Origin: Tipula vernalis
Lineage: Eukaryota > Arthropoda > Insecta > Diptera > Tipulidae
DNA length: 64,000 nucleotides
Direction: 5' to 3'
NCBI GenBank assembly: GCA_958295665.1
Contig: OY282558.1
Span: forward strand, 50,103,389 to 50,167,388
The notes under the pieces are model-generated. The model had not been told where the DNA came from and did not search any database. It saw only the letters and a program-made list of their open reading frames with translations. This document shows positions 1 through 11,300 of this stretch, in pieces (positions within the stretch are counted from its first letter, which is position 1; each line of letters begins with the position of its first letter). The position numbers were made by a program, and so were the translations under genes.

Positions 1-736
1 TATCGCAAATTTTCTTCTGAACCTTAATCTTTTCCACTTAAGCTAAACGTCGTGGTGCATGGTGAAACGGTACATCCGAAGTCAAATGAATATCCATCTC
101 ATAGTCGAACGGTTCTACCTCAATATCCTTTGGTACCATATAATTCTCTTCGATTATTTGTTTGACCTCAACGTAATCAATCGCCTCTAAACTCTTGTTT
201 ATTTCTAGGATTGGTTCATCTCTAACAATATCAACGGCAAATATTTGTGGTTAATCGAATTCAGGGCTTAGACCCTCCTCAATAAAAGTAAGACTTAGGT
301 TATCCCCGGGATTTCTTTGCGGTGTAGCCTTTTCCATCACTGGCTTAATTGGCCTCAAAACATTCATTTGTGCAGTTGCTTATTCAAAATTAAATCAGGT
401 ACACGGGGATACGTTCCATTTTGGACAACATTCTTTTTATTTAAAAGCAAAAGTTTCAATCGGTCATACATTATTGTCTTCGACTGGACCAGCTTGATAT
501 TAAAAATTTCCAAAAAATCTCTTTCTAAAATGATGTCCCCCCCCCCCCCCTCCCGGTGCCGCATTACGTTGTATAGTCGCATGACCTGCTTTCGAAGCTG
601 GTACGTTTGCCGCCGCTGCCCGTGCGTTTCGTCGTGCCGTCGCCTCAGCCACTTTATCTGCAGCCTCCTTGCATGCTGCGTCCTCAATTTTGGGTCCATA
701 ACGGGGTCTCAATGCACCGCAAACAATTAACTTCAC
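1..736 (-). pseudogene. Ty3/Gypsy LTR-retrotransposon relic: protease and start of RT
   Basis: Decayed pol segment read on the minus strand. At about 430-560 a frame reads DIILERDFLEIFNIKL, which fits the C-terminal part of a retropepsin (IL-G-DFL pattern). Further downstream on the minus strand (about 200-20) lie an acidic linker (IDYVEVKQIIEEN) and MDIHLTSDVPFHHAPRRLA, the usual entry to a Ty3/Gypsy reverse transcriptase. Stop codons and frame changes interrupt it. The poly-C run at 539-550 shifts the frame just before the protease, and the upstream Ala-rich reading (500-736) is probably partly an artefact of that run. The element leaves the window at position 1, so the catalytic RT box is not visible. 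No LTR is recognisable. The superfamily is fairly secure, the clade is not. Confidence 0.6.
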
Positions 737-1870
737 AATTTCAATATTTGCTCTGATCCCACATTTGAAGTTGTAAAGTCGTCAGAATGTTGCAAATTAT
801 TATCAATTGAAACAACAGCTGATTTCGAAATTAGCAATAAACTTTATTCAAGCCTTATATATATGTATATTGGTTTTTTTTCTTTATTTTTTCAATATCT
901 ATCCACATAGCATAAATGCTAACCAAAGAATGATTCGAAAAGCATGGCGTCCTCCTTTCTTCTCTTCCTATGCGTACGTGTGAATTCGCCGCCATTTATT
1001 AGTTTACAATCCCAAAAAATATTTTGAATAGTAAAGAAGGAATACTAAATAGAAAATTTAGGGCAGATGAAAAAAACCAAAAAAAAAGTTTTTCATTCCC
1101 CTACAAAATACCTTTTATGGGATTTTTCATTTTGTCTCGAAAATTTTTTCAATTATGTACTGTTTTATTGTTGGATTTAAGGGTTGATGCGGAGGAAAAA
1201 TTAACAGCTGTTACACCAGCCAATTCATATTCCTTAGCTACAAAAACGTTTAATGTAAATGCTGACCTACACAACAACCCCCTAACTCGTGACAATTCCC
1301 GCTGATGCATAGAAAATTTCAATTTAATTATCCATAATTAATTTAGTAGCATTACATTTTAATATTTTTTGATACACTTTAAAATCAAATTATGCAAACT
1401 TTTCAACAAATAATTTTATTCGTGCTGATAAGTGAAACAACAAAGAAAAATTTATATTTGTATATTTCATGACTCAATCGTATATGAAAATTGGTTCACT
1501 TCATATCAACGTTTTTTTTATTTTTATTTTTTTTTTTCAAGAATATTCGATATTACACCACACCCACCGGCGTATATCAAAAATAAACGCTTAACTGCAA
1601 TCTTTCATAAAAAGTAAGATAAACATTTTAGATTTATAAAAATGTTTAAAGCATTATGTAGGATAAAATTTACGTACGTGTAATTAACTATTTTAGTAGG
1701 TAATTGGGTGATATGCTGTATAAAACACATTATCAGGAAAATTACACGTCAGATGTTAGATATTCCAGTAACCTACTAAAAGTTGATATAAGCTTAACAA
1801 TTTGATTAAAATAGAGGCCATATAGGCTTTGAAGCCACCTCGCACTGCGACCTAATTTTGTGATTGGACC
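737..1870. other. AT-rich stretch without a supportable gene
   Basis: Low-complexity AT-rich DNA. Short open frames here look like chance. One imperfect stem pairs ttttagtaggtaattgg (about 1690-1707) with ccagtaacctactaaaa (about 1764-1781). No splice-bounded coding segment or known repeat family was recognised. Confidence 0.5.
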
Positions 1871-1874
1871 CTGC

Positions 1875-3540
1875 TTAATTAACCGTCCAGTCGATGTTGC
1901 AGTCTTTAGAGGAAAATGGCTGGGCGTTCCGCTGATTCCGGTTCCATGTCGCTAAAGTGGCATCCGTCTGTCGTGATACCTTAGGCGGAAGTGACCTGTG
2001 AGGAAGCCGGTTAGTAGCCTCAGCGCAGGTTTCCCAAAGTTCAAGACATACCTTTAGCCTAGCTGATGACCGTGATATAATTCGTTTTGTCTGTCTTAGA
2101 TCTGGAATTCTGCGCCAATAGGATGGCTTTTGCACGTTCTCGCAGCGTTTTACCGCTATCCTAAGGTGCCCCTTGAAGATTTGAGCGTACCAGATGTTTA
2201 ATAACCTGCAGAGAGTTTCATACCAGACTTGACTCAACGGTACCTTTACGGTCGATTTTCTCTCTGATACAATATATAAATTTGCATCGTTTAGGCCTTT
2301 TGCCATGCCTATCCTAGCACAAAGTTCGATAGCATGTACTTCTGCTTAAAAAACGGTAGCATTGGTAGAGAGGGCAATCCTAGTCCCGTATATTCCTACC
2401 CCTGCCCCCGTGTTCCATTTTTAATCCATCTGATTTGGGTGATCCCCCTGTACTCCACATATCCTGGCCATGCAACCTAACACAGAATGGTTTGTGGAAG
2501 CCCAGTTTAGTTAGCATACAGTCTGAAGGCATTCGTATAGTAGGGTCTGTTTGAAATTCCATATGGATTTCCAGATGACCCACCGTATTACATGGTTTGA
2601 TATTTCCTCCATAATTGCAACATCCTTTTTAACATGTAGGTGCAACGGAGTCAGTCTTAGAAGTGTATCCATCATAGCAGTTGGGCATGTACTCATTGGG
2701 CCTGTAACACGGATGCGGACTGTACGCTGAACCTTATTCAATCAAGTTTGTGCTGCCTTCTGCTTAGTTTTAGGCCATCGTACTACCGATGCGTACAGGA
2801 CCATAAGCCTAATAATTATTAGAAATGACCAGTAGATCATTTTTGATTGTAATCGCCAATTTCCAATTAAGTTATTGATTTAGGATAACTTCTAGGTATT
2901 TAACCTCTTTGGAAAAAGGTACAGTAGAGTACCGTTTAACGAGGGAGATAAGCTCAAGCTGTCTGCTCTTCGTAAAAGGAACAATAACAGTTTTGTTTGG
3001 ATTGACGCCAAAGAGCGTAATTGAGGGGACAGTACGCCTTCTCGGGGACATCGCTTTATGACCCTGATGGTTACTGAATCACCACCTAATTTGGCTGTAA
3101 TCTTAATCGTAAGAGGCGGGACCGCTTTTACATTACTCTCCTCTCTATCTAGGTATATTAAACGCCCCTTCAATGTCCACAAAGGCGCCAAGGGCAAATT
3201 TATTTATTAGCCACCGCTCTTTCAATCTTCGTGACTAAACCGCCAGGAGCCCTGACAGTAGATTTACCATTTTGATAAGCAAACTGGTTCCGATGCAGTT
3301 TATCGTCTCATCCTCTCCTTTCGGAGGTACTTACTTCCGCTCTGTTAAATTTTATAAGCTCATCTGAGCTAGGAATATTCAATAAAGGTTTGTAAGCAAA
3401 CATTTTGTCTGCTCTACGGGGCGGGAAGTTATTAATATAAGTCTGTGTTCGTTGACTACTTCTGACCACCTCTTAAACGGTATCGTAATCACAAATTAAC
3501 CAATTGGGATCTATTCTCTTTCGAACTTATTTCCTTAATT
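1875..3540 (-). pseudogene. Degenerate Loa/R1-like LINE (RT to C-terminal region)
   Basis: Read on the minus strand, the order matches a non-LTR retrotransposon of the R1/Loa group. Around 3290-3200: NQFAYQNGKST...LVTKIERAV, equivalent to the family motif NQHAYRKGKST-LV-RIE. Around 3050-3000: KRCPREGVLSPQL, a decayed G-CPQGGVLSPLL RT box. Around 2735-2620: KVQRTVRIRVTGPMSTCPTA followed by LLRLTPLHLHVKK, the conserved segment after the RT that is very close to the copy at 27.2 kb. The 1875-2306 segment should be the RNase H/C-terminal part but is too eroded to verify. Stops and frame shifts occur throughout and the YADD box is not found. It lies back to back with the plus-strand LINE starting near 3.54 kb. 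Confidence 0.7.
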
Positions 3541-5036
3541 CATCCAGCTACGGATATTCGCTTCTAAGCTGACAAAAGCAATCTCGACAGCTTTTAAAAA
3601 TTTGTGTCCACTTATTACTAAACAAAAGATTGGGAATAGACCTTTTTGGTGCTCTGCTCTTAAAAAACAAAGGAAGCATACTAGGAAACTGAAGAATAAA
3701 GCAAAAAATACTAATCTTAAATGTGATTGGGATTGTTTCCTAATAGCTCAAAAGGGGTATAAAAAAGCGTCTCTCTGCAGTTGCTAGACTTAATAGAGCG
3801 TTGGCTAAAAATGATATCTGTAAACTTTATGCCCTTCGTCTATCGCATGGCAAATTTACTTCTTCGAAAAAGCAAGCGTACGAGTTGTTTCTTTCGGTCC
3901 ATTTTCCGTAGTGTACGTTTTTAACCAATAAGAGTTGCAATGAAGGTCCCGTCTGGGAATTAGCAGATCGTTTAATTACGTTCGAAGTTCTACGTTGTAG
4001 TATTTTCTCCTTTTAACCGTACAAAATTCAGGTGGTCCTGATTTTCAAAGCGTGCGTTGCTTTTAGCATTGTTCCTCATATTTGGTGCAAGAGCAACGTT
4101 GTTTTTTTACAATGATTGTTATTTACAATGGTTGATTTCGGCGCAGTCAGGCTTTGTTGCTCAAAGCTACGATGACGATCTTGTTATTACTGTCACTGGA
4201 AAGCACCTGAATGTGTTATCCGACTTAACGCAGAATGCCTTATGTATTGTGGGGTCGTGGTACGGTGGAAAGGATTTACACGTCAATCCTTCTAAAACTG
4301 GTTTGATTATATTTACCAGGCATCGAAATATTGATGGTCTAGCTGTGCCCGTTCTTTTCGGGAGGCCGATTAACAGATCCGACCATGTTAACCATTTAGA
4401 TGTCTTCTTGGACAGTAAACTTTCCTGGAATTTTCACCTTGAGTATAAATTTCAAAAATCGACTGCTATCTTTTGGCAGTGTAGGCGAGCCTTAATCTGG
4501 GGATTAACTTTCAAAATGCTGTGTTTCATCTATAAATCGTTGGTTCTACCAATGTTATCTTATGCTTCCTTGGTTTGGTGACCTGTGGTTAAATTAAAGG
4601 CTACAATTATTAAACTTAATGGTCTACAAATTATTGCTTGTAGGGCCATTACATGAGCTATGGCATCAACTTCCCTTCTTGCCATGGAATCAATTCTATT
4701 CTTTCCACAGCTACATATTTTCATTCTTTGCTCAGCTTTGGCATTGAGGGCAATGATATTGCTGAATTTCTAGCAAAATCCGGGGCTGATTTTAAATTTA
4801 TCGGTCCCGAACTAGTTGCTTCCTTACCATTTAACTTTGTTAAGAAGGCGATCAAAAATTGTAAACATTTTATTAGTGGACCTAACTTGAGGGCCACTTG
4901 GTTTGCTTTATCTCTCAACAAGAATCAGTTGAGAGTCTTGACTGCGACTCTTACTGGTCACGGCCATTTTAAAGTACATCTTCAGCGCATGGGACTAACT
5001 CATGATGCTCTATGCGAGGATTGCCTTAAAGGCTAA
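3540..5036 (+). pseudogene. Degenerate Loa/R1-like LINE (linker, RT, RNase H tail)
   Basis: Three pieces occur in the expected order. 3602-3900 holds the basic linker between endonuclease and RT (RPFWCSALKKQRKHTRKLKN, then LARLNRALAKNDICKLY). 4150-4581 holds the RT thumb side: YDDDLVITVTGKHLNVLSDL, where YDDDLV stands for the YADDLV box, then LHVNPSKTGLIIFTR and VNHLDVFLDSKLSWNFHLEY. 4730-5036 holds the end of RNase H and the C-terminal region (GIEGNDIAEFLAKSGADF, LTATLTGHGHFKVHLQRMG). About 150-200 codons of RT between linker and YADD are missing, so the copy carries an internal deletion in addition to frameshifts. The reading MLLALF at 4057 is an ORF artefact, not a start. Confidence 0.75.
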
Positions 5037-5366
5037 AATTTAAATTATCAAAAATTATCAAAAAATCAAAAAAAAAAATGTATAATACTCATCCAAAATG
5101 TTCAAAAAACTTAAAAATTTATTATTTAAAATTTCAGAATCTTCGGTATTCTGATTTGTAAATTCTATAAATTAAAAGAAATTTCTAAAGCAAAAAGAAA
5201 ATTTCCAGATCGTTTTTAATAAAATTAGCAATTCCGGAAAATTTAGAAAATTGCTAAATTCCTTGTTATAGGTTATAATTTTTAAATTTTTTCAATGATA
5301 TTCTGTTTTTTTCACGATCTGAACGAGTTTTGATTTCGGCAGAATTCTGTCAACAGTCGAGGACTG
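5037..5366. other. AT-rich stretch, no gene seen
   Basis: A-rich sequence follows the LINE end: short A runs at 5066-5078, then AT-rich DNA. It may include the LINE 3' tail, but no clear poly-A/TSD pair was found. Confidence 0.4.
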
Positions 5367-5374
5367 TTTTTAAA

Positions 5375-5712
5375 GGGTCCCATTTGAAATGCTATATTTA
5401 AAAACGCGTTACAGTACAAAACGCGACATGGTACAAAATGCGATATTTCAAAACGCGATATGGTACAAAACGCGATATAGCACAAAATGCGATAATTGAA
5501 AACGCGATATTTCAAAACACATACCCTAGCTCCATCGTTTATGTTCAATTTCATCATAAACGCGAAGGAAAATTTTATATGTGAAATGAAGGAAGATTTA
5601 TAATTTTAAAATATCGCGTTTTGTACCATATCGCGTTTTGAAATATCGCGTTTTGTACTTTATCTCATTTCGTCATATTGCGTTTTGAAATATCGCATTT
5701 CGAGCGGATCCC
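5375..5712. mobile_element. MITE-like element with long inverted repeats made of 15-16-bp tandem units
   Basis: The ends are inverted: GGGTCCCATTTGAAATGCTA at the left, and the reverse complement of the right end reads GGGATCCGCTCGAAATGCGA. Inside, the left arm (about 5398-5520) repeats units such as AAAACGCGATATTTC and AAAACGCGATATGGTAC. The right arm (about 5610-5700) carries the same units inverted. The short core between the arms is unrelated. Flanks are TTTTTAAA at 5367-5374 and TTTTTTAA at 5713-5720, which could be an 8-bp duplication, but T/A-rich flanks make this weak. There is no coding capacity, so it would be a non-autonomous DNA element of unknown superfamily. Confidence 0.6.
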
Positions 5713-5722
5713 TTTTTTAAAA

Positions 5723-7532
5723 TACGACTTATGATTGGAGTTGGTTTGTAGGCGCTATTTTCCGGGTAAATATTACTACTATCACCCGTATTGGTCATTT
5801 GGTTCTTCACCCAAAGAAGGTTTATGAATGAAAAATATTTCGACTGTCTTCAAAAACAAGGTGCTGGCGTGAAAACTCTCCCGGCGACCGGACCGTTACA
5901 AATGAGCTCATAAGTTGGTGGTCAATGACATTTTTATGACGCCTTTAAAGACGAAGTGTTCGTCGGTTGATTCCATCGGTTGGAATTATTTTGAAGTAAC
6001 CACCGAGTTTGGTGAAAGTCTACAGCCAACATAACAGGTCCTTCCAATAGCGACTGGCTCGCCCGCCTCTGCTCTAATTTACTCTGCAAATTTCATTTCT
6101 CCTTTCTCATAAGAATAAGAAAGTATACGGATTAAATACCAGAAATAAATATGGATTATTAATATATTCGAGTTACCGAAAGAAAGGCCCACATTAATAA
6201 TACGGAGAAGGATTTTTAAAAATTGGTTTGTAACCACAATGTTTTTTCCTAAGTAATTCTTGGTGTGGTATTTGGGACCATCACAATAAAGAAAGCTGAC
6301 TTTTTGAGTCGAAATTATTCATTATTATCCAGCATTTTTGATATTATTGAAATGGCCCCTATTCGAATTTTTCAATGTTTTTCTCTTAGCTTTGAGGTAC
6401 GTGAAATTAAGCACTTCGAATTTTTATGATTTTTACGATTTCCTTTGGTTTCGAAATTATTGACATCATAAAGTTCATAATTTTGAGTTGTTTGCTTAAA
6501 GTTACATTTTATTTGAGGGTTTCGAGACTTCTGATCTCGAAATTTTGTAGATCTACTGAAAATACTGTAGGTAATTGAGCAAAACCTATACAACACAGCC
6601 ACGGCTCGTCACCGGCTTAGAGGTGTACCGTTTCTCTAAATTGGTGCATGTTAACCGACTTTCTAACCCTTACACAATTAAGGACATAAGCCACTTTAAT
6701 AAATTAAGGCGTTAATAGTAAACATTTACAATAGCGTTTTACAATTTGCTGTAGCGTTTTACATAGTACTTAGAATGAAATATGACCATTTTCGAAACTT
6801 TCCGCGCAATATATCAAGAATGATGAATTTTTCTTAAATGATGGAAAAGTCGATTTCTTAATGAGGCTCTCGCTTAAAAATGTTATATTTTAGATTTTTA
6901 AAATTCTTTCAAATTTAATTTGGGAATTTCAATATTTTTAAATTATGTTTTTGAATACAGCATTCCCAGCATTCCCCTCAGGTTGATTTTTCCATTAGGT
7001 TCATTTATCAAAAGAGCAACAATAAGAGGAAATTTTAAGCGATAGTAACTAATTTTGGTTTGAAATAATCTGAATAATTTTAAACGAACTGGTTTTTCCT
7101 ATACTAGATTTCAAAATATTTCCCAAAAATGCTGATAAACCATCCATTGGACCATCTGCTGACCTTATAATTGGTGTATTACTTCGGTCTAAAAAGACCA
7201 AAGTATTGAAATCCTGTCAAACATGATCAAAAATTTGGTTGGTCCAAAATCACTTTTCTCGACGTTTTGAAAGTCCCTGAGATTAAAAAAGCAAAAAAAA
7301 AAGGGACCGTCCGTCTGTCTGGATGTCTAGGTCTGGACGTCTGTACACATGGTATCTTGAGAACGGCTTGTTCAATTAGAATTTTTTTTTTTTGCCAATC
7401 TGTTGCTATGGTCAAGGCTGTGATTTGAAAAGCTTTTAGACCCTGTGCGTCAAGTGGGTCGGGTACCTGCTATACGAACTGACCCAAAATACCTGGTTAT
7501 AGAAACATTTACCAATTTTTTATAGAATGCTG
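5723..7532. other. AT-rich DNA, no gene supported
   Basis: Mixed AT-rich sequence with TTCGAAATTTT-like words near 6360-6550. Open frames are short, with no recognised domain, splice context or repeat boundary. Confidence 0.45.
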
Positions 7533-7775
7533 GTTTGAATATTGAATTGGGTATTGAGTTTGGGGTTGAGTTGAAGGTTAAGTTAGGGGTCAATTTTGCG
7601 GGTTGAGTTCAAGTTGAGTTGCAGTTGAGTTGAGGTTGAGTTTAGATATTGTGAGCATTTGACCAACTTTTTATTTAAGCTGGTTTGAGGATTGAGTTGA
7701 AAGAGAGTTTGCGGTTGGGTTGAGGGTTGAGTTGGGGGCCGTTTGCGGGTTGAATTGGGGTTGAGATGGTGTTGG
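7533..7775. repeat. Degenerate minisatellite, GGTTGAGTT-type units
   Basis: Repeated short words ggttgagtt, gggttgagtt and aggttaagtt in loosely spaced arrays, continuing to the TTGAGATGG segment. Copies are diverged in length and sequence. A second patch of the same type lies at 8108-8300. The 7671-7868 open frame on the minus strand (Pro/Thr/Ser/Gln-rich) is the translation of this repeat, not a gene. Confidence 0.7.
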
Positions 7776-8107
7776 ACCAGTTTGTGAACAGTTGAGCAAT
7801 CTATAAAATAAAGTGAGTGTTTGTATGTATGTACAGCATATGTGTATGATATTTAAACAAATCCACACGACTTAACCGATTTAAACCAAACCTTACACAA
7901 ATATTGTTTAAGACTTAAGAAAGGTCACTATTAATATCTCAAACCTCAAATTGAACCTTTTACATTTCAAATTAAACCTTTAGCAAATTAGGCGCGATCG
8001 AAATGGGATTCTAAAATGAGTTTTGGATGAAATCCTGGAATATGGCCAAGTATGATGGAACTTGCATACTTATCAACCAATTATGATTAAATTCATATGA
8101 TGATGAA

Positions 8108-8310
8108 AGGAGCAAGTTTGGGGTTGATGATTGCGTTGAGTGTTGAGTTGAAAGTTGAATTGGTGACTAAGTTGATTTTGTGATTTCGTTATTGATTATG
8201 TTGGGATTGAATTGGAGTTTGAGTTGGAGATTTAGTTGGAGATTAAGTTTAGATTGAGTAAGGGATTAAGGGGTTCAGTTAGGGATTGATTGATTCGGGA
8301 GCTAGTTTGA
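8108..8310. repeat. Second patch of GGTTGAGTT-type minisatellite
   Basis: Words such as gttgagtgttgagttg, gagttggaga and gattaagtttag recur in the same orientation as the array at 7533-7775. The intervening 330 bp is not repetitive, so either one array was interrupted or two arose from the same seed. Confidence 0.55.
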
Positions 8311-9910
8311 GTTGGCTTGATATAATTTCACGAACGCAAATATTTTCAAATTTGGCCGTTTGTGACTCGTACACTGATTTCATTAAAGTCGAATATAAAA
8401 TGATTCCGATCGTTGACAAAATCCTTCAAACTTGACTTCAGGAGGTAATTCCTCCACACATCAACGGAGTAAAATCAAATTTTGCTTTATGGAATAAATC
8501 ACGTTAATGGTTTCTATTTCTTTAATTTCCTGATTAAAATTTCCTGATAATTGCTTAATTCTCTGGATTTTCCTTATTAATTAATTTCGCCCATTTATGG
8601 GCGACCCAGTATGAACCAATTAAAAATTTATTATTTCAGTTTTTTAGGATGCTATTAGAGATGTTTCCAATTGTTTAGAAATTCGTCACAACGGAGTAAA
8701 TACTTGATCGTAGTGAATTCCAAATTTTTGATTAAAACCTTGTGCGACGAGTCTAGCCTTTTATTTCTGCATCTGTTGTTCACTAAAATTAGTTTTGAGC
8801 TTATAGACCTATTTATAGCCGACCAAATTTCTTCCTTTAGGCAAATTCACCAATTCCACCAGTTTCATTTTTCATGACCACAATGATGGATGCCCATATT
8901 TGAACTTGGATTTTTGGTAACTAAAATAAAGAATTGCTGACAGGAGCATCAAGTATGATTTCGTTAGTAATCGTCGGAATCAACGTGAATATAAGATTCT
9001 GCTCTCGTCTTCTCTCGTATATTGATGCATTATCATCTATAAACTTCACGCCTCGAGAAATGACGATCTCTTGATTCGTAAGAAGCGTTTTGCGCCAAAC
9101 CGTCTTAAATTTTCATAAAATTGTTTTATGTCGTGGCAAAATTCAAATGCAGTTGCTTCCCTTGGCAATAAATTTAGCAAACAATTCGCCATCACCATCG
9201 CTTAACCTCAATAGCGATGTTCTAATCCAGCGTACGGTTTTTGCGTTCTGAAACTTTGTTCTGTGAAGAGAATATGGTACCGTACGGTGAATTTTAACTT
9301 TGTTTATATTCAAGTATTGTACGAATTCCATGCCAATATATTCTCTGTTCGAATAGATTTAATTTTGCAAGCCGGGGAAAATCTTTAAATGTTGGAATGC
9401 TTCAAATGTTCGATCTTTGATGAATAATTTTTAGACTCTTTTGGAAATGACATGTGAGTTAACTTTTCCTTGTTATAGACATTGCATTCTGCCATAGTGG
9501 AGTAACTACACATTTCAGGCCCCCGCAAAATTTTTCTGGGGCCCCTAAAAATGCATCTTATGAACAAGCTTTTAGTTAAAAACTTATTTTTTCCTATTGT
9601 CCAGTCTCGCATTAATTTAAAGTGTCAGCACCAGTGCAACAGCACCTGTGATTCAGTTTAATCTCAAACAAAACGAAATTTCTTGCAATCAACTCAATGC
9701 TATGACGATTTCTAAATATATCGATAAAGCATCACAAAATTTCATTTTAAACCAAAGGTAATCCTACCGCTATGTAAAATATAAATAAACTGGACATTCC
9801 TCAATAATTTCTCGAATAACCTAGGGAATTGCAGAAATATCGAAGTCTCGAAAAATCTACTAAATATCACGGTTCAAATTTATATGTGTAACACCGCATC
9901 CCTAATGAAA
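8311..9910. other. AT-rich DNA, no gene supported
   Basis: No domain, repeat boundary or splice-bounded coding segment was recognised. The open frames at 8671-8877, 9143-9331 and 9385-9612 have the composition of chance translation. Confidence 0.45.
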
Positions 9911-9911
9911 C

Positions 9912-9993
9912 ACTTTTTACTTTTGTCTTACAGGATTATATGAACCGATATGTTGGAAATCCTTATAATCCTGTAAGGCAAAAGAAAAGAGTA
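9912..9993. repeat. Short hairpin, 20-bp stem
   Basis: ttttgtcttacaggattata (9921-9940) pairs with tataatcctgtaaggcaaaa (9964-9983) at 19 of 20 positions, around a 23-nt loop. Outside the stem, weaker pairing continues for about 8 bp on each side. It could be a short MITE or a miRNA-precursor-like fold. Nothing else supports either reading. Confidence 0.5.
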
Positions 9994-11080
9994 TTTCTGT
10001 CGATGTAACTCTGCAAGTTCCTACAACTCACACCTAGTCACAGGATATAGCCACACAAAATTCGAATTTGAAAATCTTTCAAAATCTCGAATAATCCTAG
10101 AAATGTCGAAAATCTTAAGAAATCTAGAATAAATCGAGGATCAATGTCGATTAGTCCAGAAAAATTCGAATAATCTCTAAATTATGTGAATCTCGATGGA
10201 TCTCGAACAATTTCAATAATATCGAAAAATCTAGATATTAATGAATAATTTCGGAAAGGCTGTAAAAATCTAGAGAACCCACGAAAATTTCGAAAAATTA
10301 TGAAAATTCGTGTAAATATCGAATTATTTGTCAAGTAAATTAAACAACTTAAGGCTAAGTTCAACAAAATGATATGTAATAATAATGGAACCCTCAAATA
10401 GATCGGATATCTCGTAAATATCGAACAATCATATTCTTACATTCTTCATATTTCTTACATCCAACAATTTCAAACACACTCGAATAATCTGAGCTATCAT
10501 CTATCGGATCTTGACTTTGAACTAAAATTCGAACGCTTTATGGCGGCAACACTACCGTCGATGCAAGTAAAATTGGCATCACCTTTTTCGGTTTATTGGG
10601 TTGATAAAACTACGGTATTCTAAAACCACGGTATTCTAAAACCACGTGATTCGAAAATGACAGAAGTCAAAAATCAGGAGTCGAAAAGAAAAGAAGAGCG
10701 AATAAAAACGGCGGAATAAGATGGCTGCAAATTAATCAACGTTTTGATTATATCTGTAATTCTTAATAAAATATTAATAAGTAATTAAATAAATAAATAC
10801 ACGAATATCGATTATCTGGTGAAGAAAATATAAATAACAAAACAACAATTGGTGTAATTCATTTTTCGGATTAATATAAAATACGTGTAGTAAACATAAC
10901 CTTGCGAATATAGTGGAATGTTAATAGAGGGAACACATAACAAAAAAACTCACATCAAAACACCCACAGCTTCATTCGACTGGAGGTGCTACGGGTATCT
11001 AGCTACGCCAGTGTTCTGCCGCATAGTTGCTTTCACTGAGCGCGAGAAGCTTCTGAAATAATTCATTCGCGTGTGGTATC
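9994..11080. other. AT-rich DNA with TCGAA/AATCTCGA words and a short tandem repeat
   Basis: 10030-10460 is rich in recurring words such as aatctcgaa, aatttcgaaaaat and tctagaa. This looks like a strongly diverged minisatellite of the kind seen at 42-43.7 kb. At about 10605-10660 a short direct repeat (ctacggtattctaaaaccac, then ccacggtattctaaaaccac) occurs. No gene is seen. Confidence 0.45.
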
Positions 11081-11300
11081 CATACCAGTCTCCTCTGTTG
11101 CACGTTGTCGCATTATATGCTCATAAAAATCTTTCAGTGCTGTCCATGCGTGTTTCGCCTTTTTCTTGTTTTTGATATGTTGAATTTGGTTATCTTCCAA
11201 GCACAACGAAATAGTTGAATGTGACTTTTCACCTCACTTCATGCTCCTTCGCGCTTCAATGACATTTCTGAATCGTCAATTGAAATAATTGCGCCTATTG
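11080..11300 (-). pseudogene. Copia-type gag relic (UBN2-like region)
   Basis: On the minus strand a frame reads STISLCLEDNQIQHIKNKKK followed by AKHAWTALKDFYEHIMRQRA. This matches the conserved copia Gag segment (I-L-L-D-Q--H-----TAK-AW--L---YE). Upstream, SEMSLKREGA fits the same region after a frame change. Stops precede and follow it and no pol is nearby. It is an isolated fragment. The assignment rests on one roughly 40-residue block but the pattern is distinctive. Confidence 0.6.

Noticed and set aside
500..736. Ala/Arg-rich minus-strand ORF ending in poly-Gly
   Set aside because: The Gly run comes from the poly-C tract at 539-550 and the frame is inconsistent with the protease frame beside it. 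Treated as part of the Ty3/Gypsy relic.
1024..1617. Plus-strand ORFs of 93 and 61 aa
   Set aside because: Lys/Asn/Phe/Tyr-rich, as expected of random translation of AT-rich DNA. No domain, no splice context.
7671..7868. Pro/Gln/Thr/Ser-rich minus-strand ORF
   Set aside because: Translation of the GGTTGAGTT minisatellite.
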